Positions 1 through 5,926 of a stretch of DNA of 7,014 bases are shown here, in pieces (within the stretch, counting starts at the first letter, position 1; each line of letters opens with the position of its first letter). The notes under the pieces are model-generated. The model had not been told where the DNA came from. It did not search any database and was given only the letters and a program-made list of their open reading frames with translations. This DNA is from Desulfonatronospira sp. Its GTDB lineage: Bacteria; Desulfobacterota; Desulfovibrionia; Desulfovibrionales; Desulfonatronovibrionaceae. Location: contig PWGS01000206.1 of assembly GCA_003554505.1 (NCBI GenBank), forward strand, positions 1 through 7,014, read 5' to 3'. The translations under genes and the position numbers were made by a program.

Positions 1-695
1 AGGGTAAGGCCCGACCTGCGGGCGATATCCAGTCCCAGCGAGGAAGGCGCGGTCCGGGACAGCACCACAGGTATGCCCATGCGGGCGCATTTGAGCACCA
101 TGTCCGAGGTCAGCCTGCCCGTGGTATAAGCCGCTCCGCCAGGGGAAAACCGCCCCAGCAGAATAGCCCCCATGAGCTTGTCCACCGCATTGTGCCTGCC
201 CACATCTTCGTAGCATACCTGAAAAACGCCTTCGCTGAAGTATCCGCAGCCGTGCACGCAATGGGTGTCCTGGGACAGTGATGACCAGGAAAGGGTTCTT
301 TTGATGAGCTCTGCCACCTCATGAAAAGAGATACAGAAGTCTGCAGGCTCCGGGTAATCCTCGTGCAGGAGCCTCCTGGCTATTTTGCCCGTACCTCCGC
401 AACCAGAGGTGGTGATCATCTCGTCATCCGGCCTGGGGGTTGTCTCGGCGTATACATTGACCCGGCCCTGCTCACAGACCTCTATGTCGAATATTTTATC
501 CCCGGGCTCAATGAGCCCCTGCCCGAAAAGGTAGCCCACAGCCATTTCCTCCAGATTGCTGGCCATGACCATGGCCGTGCCCACGGGCTCGTCGTTCAAG
601 AAGACCCCCACCGGCTTTTCTTCCAGGACCAGTTCCCGGATCCGGCTTTCCCCTTCAGGGGTATACAGATCCGTAATGCCCTCCACTGTAACCAT
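1..695 (-). CDS. fdhD: FdhD, formate dehydrogenase sulfurtransferase/accessory protein (C-terminus cut by window edge)
   Basis: FdhD transfers sulfur from a cysteine desulfurase to the molybdenum or tungsten cofactor of formate dehydrogenase in the cytoplasm and is needed for that enzyme's activity. The 231 codons present match the family: a TTSGCG motif at residues 95-100 holding the conserved Cys (C99), the signature EDVGRHNAVDK at 163-173, a TGRLTSDMV segment at 192-200 and an SRTAPSSL segment at 213-220. Only the last few dozen residues are missing, judged against a usual length of about 250-280. The ATG at 693-695 is preceded by AAAGG (707-711 on the complement). That ribosome site lies in the loop of an 8-bp inverted repeat. 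The CxxC seen in E. coli FdhD is reduced to one Cys here (C99-G-G-T102), while extra cysteines sit at C146 and C150. The gene lies downstream of metY on the same strand across a 138-bp gap. The family call is secure; the partner formate dehydrogenase is outside the window. Confidence 0.93.
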   Translation of the reverse strand, partial: MVTVEGITDLYTPEGESRIRELVLEEKPVGVFLNDEPVGTAMVMASNLEEMAVGYLFGQGLIEPGDKIFDIEVCEQGRVNVYAETTPRPDDEMITTSGCGGTGKIARRLLHEDYPEPADFCISFHEVAELIKRTLSWSSLSQDTHCVHGCGYFSEGVFQVCYEDVGRHNAVDKLMGAILLGRFSPGGAAYTTGRLTSDMVLKCARMGIPVVLSRTAPSSLGLDIARRSGLT

Positions 696-696
696 T

Positions 697-720
697 ACAT
701 TTTAAACCTTTATAAAATGT
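697..720. promoter_or_regulatory. 8-bp inverted repeat enclosing the fdhD ribosome binding site
   Basis: ACATTTTA (697-704) and TAAAATGT (713-720) are perfect inverted repeats separated by 8 nt. The spacer contains the complement of the AAAGG ribosome site, and the repeat ends one base before the fdhD start codon. It could be a protein operator or an RNA hairpin presenting the ribosome site in its loop. The AT-rich arms would make a weak RNA stem, so an operator is at least as likely. The function is inferred; only the symmetry is directly seen. Confidence 0.4.
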
Positions 721-766
721 TTGCCGTTTATCAGCCAGTCTCCCATGCCTTCCACCTCTTCTTCCC

Positions 767-836
767 CATGCCCTATCCTCTATGCTCCATGCCCCAGGCT
801 CCATGCTCCATGCCCCATGCCCTATGCTCCATGCTA
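767..836. repeat. Ten phased 7-bp tandem repeats, consensus YATGCYC
   Basis: Ten consecutive 7-bp units fill 767-836 with no phase slip. Most read CATGCCC, CATGCTC or TATGCTC; the variants are TATCCTC (774-780), CAGGCTC (795-801) and the final CATGCTA (830-836). The last unit overlaps the metY stop codon (TAG on the complement of 834-836), so the array begins exactly where the coding sequence ends and fills half of the gap to fdhD. On the transcribed strand it is purine-rich (GRGCATR). It has no dyad symmetry and no poly-T tract, so it is not an intrinsic terminator. Its function is unknown. Confidence 0.85.
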
Positions 837-2180
837 ACCCAGAGCCTGCTCCAGGTCGGCCAGGATGTCATCTATATGCTCCAGGCCCACGGAAAGGCGG
901 ATGAAATCCGGGCTTACTCCGGCGCTTTTCTGCTCTTCTTCTGTAAGCTGGGCATGAGTGGTTGATGCCGGGGGAATGGCCAGGCTGCGGGCATCACCGA
1001 TATTGGCCAGGTGGCTGAAAAGCTTGAGCCTGTCTATGAACCTGCGCCCTGCCTCCAGGCCGCCCTTGATCCCGAATCCCACCAGAGCCCCGAAGCCTCC
1101 CTGCAGGTAACGGCGTGCCTGCTCATGGGTGGGGTGGTTATCCAGTCCCGGGTACAGGACCCAGGATACAGCAGGGTGATCTCTTAAATAACGTGCTGTG
1201 GCCATGGCATTGTGGCTGTGTCTTTCCATGCGCATGGCCAGGGTTTCTACGCCCTGCAGGATCAAAAAACTGTTAAACGGTGAAATGCAGGCACCAGTAT
1301 CGCGAAGCAGCACGGTCCTGGCCCGGATGATATAGGCGGCCCTGCCCACGGCCTCGGACCAGACCACACCGCCGTAAGAGGGATCAGGCTGTGTAAGCAT
1401 GTAAAACCTGTCCGAGGCTTTCCAGCCGAAGTTGCCGCTGTCAACTATGACCCCGCCTATGGAATTGCCGTGTCCTCCGCAGAACTTGGTCAGGGAATGC
1501 ACCCCTATATCCGCTCCGGCCTCAAAAGGTCTGCAGAGTACAGGAGTAGGCACGGTATTGTCCACTATAAGCGGCACCCCGGCCCGGTGGGCGGTTGCAG
1601 CCAGTTCTGCCAGATCCGGGGTGTCCAGGCCTGGATTGCCCACGGTCTCCACAAACATGCATTTGGTTTTGTCCGTCACGGCATCTGCAAAGGCCTGCGG
1701 GGAAGCTGCATCCACAAAGGTGGTTTTGATCCCATAGCGCGGCAGGGTATGATGAAAAAGGTTGTAGGTTCCGCCGTAAAGGCTGGAAGCCGAAACCATG
1801 TGGTCACCGCTCTCGCAGATGTTCATAACTGCATAGGTGATGGCAGAGGATCCCGAACTGGTGGCCACCGCCCCTACTCCCCCTTCCAGGAGGGCCATTC
1901 TTTTCTCCAGGACGTCAGTGGTGGGGTTCATTATCCTGGTATAGATATTTCCCGTGGCTTCCGGGGCGAAATCCTCAGGCCTCAGGCCTTCTGTTTCCAG
2001 ATTGAGCCTGGGAGCCCACACTTCGGGCTTCAGGCTGAACAGTGAAGCCGCATCCTGAGTGTCGGAAAATACAAAACTGGTGCTCTGATATATGGGCACC
2101 GCCCGGCTGCGGGTGGCCACATCAGGTGTGTGGCCGCCATGCAAAGAAATGGTTTCCGTTCTCCAGTTTTTTTTGGTCAT
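834..2180 (-). CDS. metY: O-acetyl-L-homoserine sulfhydrylase (PLP-dependent)
   Basis: This is a cytoplasmic Cys/Met-metabolism PLP enzyme of 448 residues. It converts O-acetylhomoserine plus sulfide to homocysteine and acetate, the direct sulfhydrylation step. Visible motifs are YTRIMNPT at 80-87 (Y80 and R82 bind the PLP phosphate across the dimer), SLYGGTYN at 133-140 (Y135 stacks on PLP), VDNT at 206-209 (D207), HSLTKFCGGHG at 228-238 (K232 is the PLP lysine), and PASTTHAQL with IRLSVGLEHIDD near the C-terminus (R428 binds the substrate carboxylate). The start at 2180 is chosen because AAGGAG (complement of 2190-2195) sits 9 nt upstream and the protein then opens in the usual family way; a longer frame reaches 2252 but lacks such a site. 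Two oddities: an insertion of about 23 residues just before YTR (residues 52-76), and IPPASTTH where relatives usually have IHPASTTH. It is divergent from metX, whose product is its substrate. Confidence 0.95.
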   Translation of the reverse strand: MTKKNWRTETISLHGGHTPDVATRSRAVPIYQSTSFVFSDTQDAASLFSLKPEVWAPRLNLETEGLRPEDFAPEATGNIYTRIMNPTTDVLEKRMALLEGGVGAVATSSGSSAITYAVMNICESGDHMVSASSLYGGTYNLFHHTLPRYGIKTTFVDAASPQAFADAVTDKTKCMFVETVGNPGLDTPDLAELAATAHRAGVPLIVDNTVPTPVLCRPFEAGADIGVHSLTKFCGGHGNSIGGVIVDSGNFGWKASDRFYMLTQPDPSYGGVVWSEAVGRAAYIIRARTVLLRDTGACISPFNSFLILQGVETLAMRMERHSHNAMATARYLRDHPAVSWVLYPGLDNHPTHEQARRYLQGGFGALVGFGIKGGLEAGRRFIDRLKLFSHLANIGDARSLAIPPASTTHAQLTEEEQKSAGVSPDFIRLSVGLEHIDDILADLEQALG

Positions 2181-2426
2181 AAAAATTGACTCCTTATAGG
2201 CTATGAATCTCTGGCTTCTTGTACTGAAAAGGCCAGACTGAAAACCCGGCAATGCATATTTCTTGACAGTTCCGGATTCTTTGCGGAATATGCGTTCTTC
2301 TTGATACTTTTGCGAATAAGTAACCTTTTTTAACTAAAATTGCAAAAGCTTTCACAACCCGCAAACTGCCCACTGCAAAAAACATTGGACATGACAAGGC
2401 TGCCGGACCAGGAGCACAATACCTGT

Positions 2427-2455
2427 TTGATTTTTAGGCTTTCCCTTAGTATTCT
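2427..2455 (+). promoter_or_regulatory. Candidate sigma-70-type promoter for metX
   Basis: TTGATT (2427-2432) and TATTCT (2450-2455) are separated by exactly 17 nt, and the surrounding DNA is AT-rich. Each box matches 4 of 6 consensus positions. Initiation would fall near 2462 and give metX a leader of about 235 nt containing both strong hairpins listed below. An overlapping TATACT (2455-2460) is a better -10 box but lacks a well-spaced -35 box. This is a prediction by eye. Confidence 0.35.
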
Positions 2456-2512
2456 ATACTATTGTGTTTGCATCTGCAAAAACTGTCTGCAGCCTCAATT
2501 GAATGGTCAATC

Positions 2513-2545
2513 TCCCGGAATGCATCATATTGCCTGACTCCGGGA
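2513..2545 (+). promoter_or_regulatory. Inverted repeat in the metX leader (7-bp arms, 19-nt loop)
   Basis: TCCCGGA (2513-2519) and TCCGGGA (2539-2545) are perfect complements and would form a GC-rich stem with a 19-nt loop in a metX leader RNA, or an operator in DNA. No T-tract follows it. It lies within the predicted transcript, about 150 nt before the metX start. Its role is inferred only from position and symmetry. Confidence 0.4.
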
Positions 2546-2576
2546 TCATGTTTACCTTGACAAGCAGTTGGTTTTC

Positions 2577-2601
2577 ATCCGGAAAGAAAGACTTTCCGGA
2601 T
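2577..2601 (+). promoter_or_regulatory. Perfect 10-bp stem-loop in the metX leader
   Basis: ATCCGGAAAG (2577-2586) pairs perfectly with CTTTCCGGAT (2592-2601) around a 5-nt loop. It is the strongest simple hairpin in the intergenic region, about 97 nt before the metX start. A CCGG at 2614-2617 followed by T6 (2618-2623) could alternatively pair with the CCGG of the right arm (2596-2599), giving two mutually exclusive folds. That alternative stem is only 4 bp, so a terminator/antiterminator switch is speculative. Confidence 0.45.
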
Positions 2602-2697
2602 AAAAGCCTGTTGCCGGTTTTTTGCTGCAAGGGTTGGCGTGGCACGCATGATACTCGGAATACAGCTTAAATTCTAGAATGACAGACAGGAGAACTC

Positions 2698-3870
2698 ATG
2701 ACCCGGGACAGTCACCTTCCAGATTCCAGCGTGGGCCTGGTTGAGACCCAAAGCGTCACCTTCAGGGGCGCTGAGTGGGTGCTTAAGCTGGAATCCGGCA
2801 AGACCCTGCACCCGGTTACAGTGGCCTATGAAACCTACGGCCGGCTTTCCCCGGAAAGGGACAACGCCGTCCTGGTCTGCCATGCCCTGTCCGGAGATGC
2901 CCATGCAGCAGGCTACCACACCGGCGAACCCGGGGAAAAGCCAGGATGGTGGGAAATGCTCATTGGGCCCGGCAAACCCCTGGATACTGACCGCTACTTT
3001 GTAATCTGCAGCAACTTTCTGGGAGGCTGCAAAGGCACCACCGGCCCCGCCGATACAGATCCGGCCACAGGCCGGCCGTATGGTCTCAACTTCCCCTTTT
3101 ACACGGTCCGGGACATGGTCCAGGTCCAGAAGTGGCTGGTGGACTACCTGGGAATAAAAAAGCTTCTGGCGGTTATCGGCGGTTCGCTGGGCGGTATGCA
3201 GGTGTTGCAGTGGGCCATAAGCTATCCCGAAATGGTCCTTGGGGCCATACCCATAGCCACCACCGCCCGTATGTCCCCGCAGGCCATAGCCTTCAACGAG
3301 GTGGCCAGGCAGGCCATCATGAGCGATCCATCCTGGAACTACGGGCTGTACAAGCCGGATCAGCAGCCGGAAAGCGGCCTGGCCCTGGCCAGAATGATCG
3401 CCCACATCACTTATCTTTCGGAAAATGCCATGCTGCGCAAGTTTTCCCGGCGCATGATCGACGGCACAGAACGCGGGTTTAAGCTGGAAGCGGATTTTCA
3501 GGTGGAGAGCTACCTGCATCACCAGGGCAGCACCTTTGTAAAACGCTTTGACGCCAACACATATCTCTATATCACCCGGGCCATGGACTACTTTGACCTG
3601 CACCAGGACTACGGCAACCTCAAAAACGCCTTTGAGCCCTGCAAAAGCTCATTTCTGGCGGTTTCCTTCACCAGCGACTGGCTCTTCCCCCCGTCCCAGT
3701 CCCAGGAACTGGTCAAGGGCCTGCGCCAGGCGGGCAAAAACGTATCCTACTGCAATATCGGCAGCGATCAGGGACACGACGCATTCCTGCTGCCCGGCAA
3801 CCGCATGGGGGACGTGGTCTCTGGCTTTCTCACCAGGCTGGAAAAGGAGGTGCGGGTTGCAGTCAAGTGA
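2698..3870 (+). CDS. metX: Homoserine O-acetyltransferase
   Basis: MetX is a cytoplasmic alpha/beta-hydrolase-fold enzyme that transfers acetyl from acetyl-CoA to L-homoserine, the activation step of methionine synthesis. At 390 residues it is a typical length. Visible features are the oxyanion/N-terminal segment VAYETYGRL (42-50) with CHALSGDAH (61-69), a GCKGTTGP loop (110-117), the nucleophile elbow GGSLGGMQ (161-168, S163), and the acid and base of the triad in TSDWLFPP (D327) and GHDAFLL (H360). The ATG at 2698 has AGGAG (2688-2692) 5 nt upstream. The product is named an acetyl- rather than succinyltransferase because MetY is divergently encoded next door and metW follows; some family members use succinyl-CoA, which motifs read by eye cannot exclude. 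The 3' end overlaps metW. Confidence 0.95.
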   Translation: MTRDSHLPDSSVGLVETQSVTFRGAEWVLKLESGKTLHPVTVAYETYGRLSPERDNAVLVCHALSGDAHAAGYHTGEPGEKPGWWEMLIGPGKPLDTDRYFVICSNFLGGCKGTTGPADTDPATGRPYGLNFPFYTVRDMVQVQKWLVDYLGIKKLLAVIGGSLGGMQVLQWAISYPEMVLGAIPIATTARMSPQAIAFNEVARQAIMSDPSWNYGLYKPDQQPESGLALARMIAHITYLSENAMLRKFSRRMIDGTERGFKLEADFQVESYLHHQGSTFVKRFDANTYLYITRAMDYFDLHQDYGNLKNAFEPCKSSFLAVSFTSDWLFPPSQSQELVKGLRQAGKNVSYCNIGSDQGHDAFLLPGNRMGDVVSGFLTRLEKEVRVAVK

Positions 3871-4510
3871 AGGCAAAGTCCGTTTCGACTGGAAAAGAAG
3901 CCTGTACAGGGACAGGGAGCTGGACCCATACATCCTGGAACTTGCCGGTACCGGTGAGCGCGTCCTGGACCTGGGCTGCGGCCGGGGAGAACTTTTAAAG
4001 AAACTAAAAGAAGAAAAACAGGTCCGGGAACAGGGCATAGAGCTGAACTCCGAGCATGTGGCTGATTGTCTGGCCCAGGGCCTGTCGGTTATCCAGGCGG
4101 ACCTGGAGGAGGGACTCAATGATTTTCTGGGGGACTGCTTCGACCTGGTGATTTTAAACCAGGTCCTTCTCACAGTGAAAGACCCCCTGGCCCTGCTCCA
4201 GCAGGCCCTGCGCATCGGCCACAGGGCGGTGGTCCCATTTCCCAACTTCGCCCACTGGCGAATCAGGCTGCATCTGCTGTTTACCGGAAGGCTCCCGGTA
4301 AACCAGACTCTGCCCTACAAATGGTACGAGTCTCCGGAAATAAGGCTGGCCACCATCAAGGATTTCCAGGAATTATGCCGGGAACTGCAGTTGGAGATCG
4401 TCAGCAAGCGCTTTTTGCAGCTGAACTACCTGGTTCAGAACAGGCAGATAAATGTCTGGCCGAACCTGCGGTCCACTGTTGCCCTTTTCTGCCTGCGCCA
4501 GGGCGGATGA
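3857..4510 (+). CDS. metW: MetW, SAM-methyltransferase-like partner of MetX
   Basis: This 217-residue protein matches the MetW family. It has VLDLGCGRGELL (36-47) as the SAM-binding glycine-rich motif, GIELN (60-64) with the acidic ribose-contact residue E62, and FDLVILNQVL (95-104). The MetW signatures FPNFAHWRIRLHLLFTGRLPV (near 128-148) and LPYKWYESPEIRLATIKDF (near 152-170) follow. MetW has a class I methyltransferase fold but is known mainly as a protein paired with MetX and needed for full acetyltransferase function in several proteobacteria; a methyl acceptor is not established. The start is taken as TTG at 3857 because AAGGAGG (3844-3850) ends 6 nt before it and the protein then has normal length. 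No ATG or GTG fits in this stretch of the frame. The start lies 14 bp inside metX, implying translational coupling. Confidence 0.93.
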   Translation: MQSSEGKVRFDWKRSLYRDRELDPYILELAGTGERVLDLGCGRGELLKKLKEEKQVREQGIELNSEHVADCLAQGLSVIQADLEEGLNDFLGDCFDLVILNQVLLTVKDPLALLQQALRIGHRAVVPFPNFAHWRIRLHLLFTGRLPVNQTLPYKWYESPEIRLATIKDFQELCRELQLEIVSKRFLQLNYLVQNRQINVWPNLRSTVALFCLRQGG

Positions 4511-4554
4511 AAAACGGTTTCCAGCCAGTAATATTTGTCTTTTCAGCAGGTTTG

Positions 4555-4584
4555 ATGTTAAAGATGACCCATGTTCAGGCATGA
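4555..4584 (+). other. Possible 9-codon leader ORF overlapping the start of the next gene
   Basis: An ATG at 4555, preceded by AGCAGG (4545-4550) with 4 nt spacing, opens a 9-codon frame ending in TGA at 4582-4584. It crosses the 4571 start of the downstream gene in another frame. The downstream start itself has no clear ribosome site, so ribosomes finishing this mini-frame could re-initiate there. It may equally be chance. Only the sequence arrangement is seen. Confidence 0.2.
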
Positions 4585-5839
4585 AGACATTTTTTACATG
4601 CTCTGGGACGAATCCCACCTCTGGGGGCTGATGCTCTGGAGGGCCCTTAAGGATCTGCAAATCCCGGCCCGGATTATCAGGTCCTGGGAAATCCGACAGG
4701 GGATTTTAAGCAATCAGCCCCCGGCCGGCCTGCTGGTACCCGGGGGCTGGGCCAGACTCAAGGCTGACAGCCTGGGCCTGGAAGGGATGTCCGGCATAAG
4801 GGATTATATTTCTGCCGGGGGCAAATATCTGGGTATCTGCGGAGGTGCCGGACTGGGGCTCAGCTCTGCTTCTGGAGCTCCCTGTCTGGACCTGTGCGGC
4901 TGGTCCAGAAAACCCATGCGGGACAGGCTGCCCAATTTCAGCGGGCATATCCGCTGCAAGGTACGCCTGCCCCACTGGAAAGAAAGCCGGCGGGACATCC
5001 TCCTGCCGGTATGGTGGCCCTCCCAGTTCGAGCCCGGGGACAATGCTTCAGACGGGGTCAAGGCCCTGGCAGAATACCTGGAGCCGCATCAGGACTTCTG
5101 GACAGCCGACCTGCCCTACAGCGACCTGAAGCAGGCAGACATCTTCAAATGGGAGAAGGTCTACGGCATCAACCTGAACCCGGAGCTTTTACACCGCGAA
5201 CCCTGCATCCTGCACGGCACCCTGGGCCAGGGTGAGTTCGTCCTCAGCTACTCCCACCTGGAAACACCTCAATCGCGGCATGCCAACAGGCTTCTGCGCG
5301 ACATTCTCTTTACCTGGCTTGGCTGGAGTGTTCCCAGGGAAGTCAAAGCCCGGGTCAGCAGCTGGGACCTGAAAAATATCGCTCCTGTGTGGGATGATGA
5401 TGTGCTTATGCGGTGCAGGCATGGCCTGGAGGAAATAATCGATCTCGGCCGGACTCATTTCCTTTTCTACTGGCGTACCCCCTGGCTCCTGGGGTGGCGC
5501 AGGGGGGTGCCTGGCTCTCCGGTGAACTTTTTGTACGCCATGGCCGGGCCCGCCCTGGGGCAAAGCCCGAGGAAAGAGACACAACACTTCTGGACAGGGG
5601 AAAAAGAGGCCTTTGATCACCACCTGGATTCATTTCTTTCCAGGCTTAAAACCTATCTTACAAGAGAACGTCTGGCCATGTCCCTGGCCCCCTCATCACC
5701 TGAAGCAAGCTCGGACCTGGACCTGCAGCAGGAAAAACAGGAGCTCTTCGGCTCCTTTCCCGGGTACGGAGGACTTTACGGACGGCTTATCCAGCCCCTG
5801 GACCACCTGCTTTACCTGCTTGAGTCACAAGCAGACTGA
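4571..5839 (+). CDS. BPL_N / class I glutamine amidotransferase-like protein, function unknown
   Basis: The 422-residue soluble protein starts with a domain resembling the N-terminal domain of eukaryotic-type biotin-protein ligases, a class I glutamine-amidotransferase-like fold. Its features are WDESHLWGLMLWRAL (12-26), LLVPGGWARLK (54-64), and a nucleophile elbow YLGICGGAGLGL (86-97, C90). An SHLET segment (228-232) follows, where H229 and E231 have the H-x-E spacing of the amidotransferase triad. No biotin ligase or synthetase domain follows. Residues from about 255 to 422 are a Trp-rich region (for example FYWRTPWLLGWRRG, 299-312) that I do not recognise. It starts 60 nt after metW on the same strand, so it is probably co-transcribed with metXW. 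The start is ATG 4571, as an in-frame TGA lies at 4565-4567; ATG 4598 (residue 10) is an alternative. Hydrolysis of an amide is plausible from the triad, but substrate and pathway are unknown. Confidence 0.75.
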   Translation: MFRHEDIFYMLWDESHLWGLMLWRALKDLQIPARIIRSWEIRQGILSNQPPAGLLVPGGWARLKADSLGLEGMSGIRDYISAGGKYLGICGGAGLGLSSASGAPCLDLCGWSRKPMRDRLPNFSGHIRCKVRLPHWKESRRDILLPVWWPSQFEPGDNASDGVKALAEYLEPHQDFWTADLPYSDLKQADIFKWEKVYGINLNPELLHREPCILHGTLGQGEFVLSYSHLETPQSRHANRLLRDILFTWLGWSVPREVKARVSSWDLKNIAPVWDDDVLMRCRHGLEEIIDLGRTHFLFYWRTPWLLGWRRGVPGSPVNFLYAMAGPALGQSPRKETQHFWTGEKEAFDHHLDSFLSRLKTYLTRERLAMSLAPSSPEASSDLDLQQEKQELFGSFPGYGGLYGRLIQPLDHLLYLLESQAD

Positions 5840-5852
5840 AGTAAATGCTTTC

Positions 5853-5896
5853 CATATACTGCCCCCGGTCACATCCCGGGCGTTAAGCAGTATATG
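5853..5896. terminator. Long imperfect hairpin between convergent genes
   Basis: CATATACTGC (5853-5862) and GCAGTATATG (5887-5896) form a perfect 10-bp inverted repeat. Inside it CCCGG (5864-5868) pairs with CCGGG (5876-5880). It sits between the end of the amidotransferase-like gene (5839) and the end of the small minus-strand gene (5927), where a bidirectional terminator is expected. No T-tract directly follows the stem on either strand; a T5 run lies 26 nt further right (5923-5927). Termination is therefore likely by position but not canonical. Confidence 0.45.
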
Positions 5897-5926
5897 CGGA
5901 CCACGGTAAAGCTGCTGCAGACTTTT

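Larger units (their letters stand above)
2181..2697. other. 517-bp divergent metY/metX intergenic region
   Basis: No convincing gene is seen here: short open frames on either strand lack ribosome sites and recognisable protein features. Besides the separately listed promoter and hairpins, it contains a two-tier inverted repeat in the metY leader (GCATATT 2254-2260 with AATATGC 2287-2293, and TTCCG 2270-2274 with CGGAA 2284-2288 inside it). It also has a second metY-side repeat (TCTGGC 2210-2215 with GCCAGA 2232-2237), a 10-bp palindrome ATTCTAGAAT (2671-2680) just upstream of the metX ribosome site, and a T6 run at 2618-2623. Both met arms must be controlled from here. No SAM-I, SAM-II, SAH or cobalamin riboswitch signature was recognised by eye on either strand. 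Confidence 0.6.

Noticed and set aside
767..836. CRISPR array
   Set aside because: Units are 7 bp, contiguous and without spacers, so this is a simple tandem repeat.
321..965. 214-codon open frame on the plus strand opposite fdhD and the end of metY
   Set aside because: It lies antisense to two well-supported genes, has no ribosome site, and its repetitive PMPYPLCSMPQAPCSM-like stretch is just the translated 7-bp repeat array.
2181..2252. 24-residue N-terminal extension of MetY
   Set aside because: The ATG at 2180 has a strong AAGGAG site 9 nt upstream and yields the normal family N-terminus; the extension does not resemble MetY.
2557..2562. Perfect TTGACA as a metX -35 box
   Set aside because: No -10-like hexamer is found 15-19 nt downstream; that stretch is the start of the 10-bp hairpin.
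2577..2623. Intrinsic terminator before metX
   Set aside because: The strong stem ends 16 nt before the T6 run, and the stem adjacent to the T-run is only 4 bp.
2340..2645. Small genes in the metY/metX gap (65 codons plus strand, 63 codons minus strand)
   Set aside because: They overlap each other and the inverted repeats, lack ribosome sites and have no protein-like features.
2674..3603. 309-codon open frame on the minus strand
   Set aside because: It is fully antisense to metX, whose catalytic motifs are unmistakable, and its own translation shows no recognisable family; high GC makes long antisense frames common.
3548..3856. Upstream extension of the metW frame inside metX
   Set aside because: The residues before 3857 are a Pro/Ser/Arg-rich out-of-frame translation of metX, and a strong ribosome site fixes the start at TTG 3857.
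4571..5839. Biotin-protein ligase annotation
   Set aside because: Only the N-terminal amidotransferase-like domain type is present; no biotin ligase catalytic motif is visible, so the enzyme name would be misleading.
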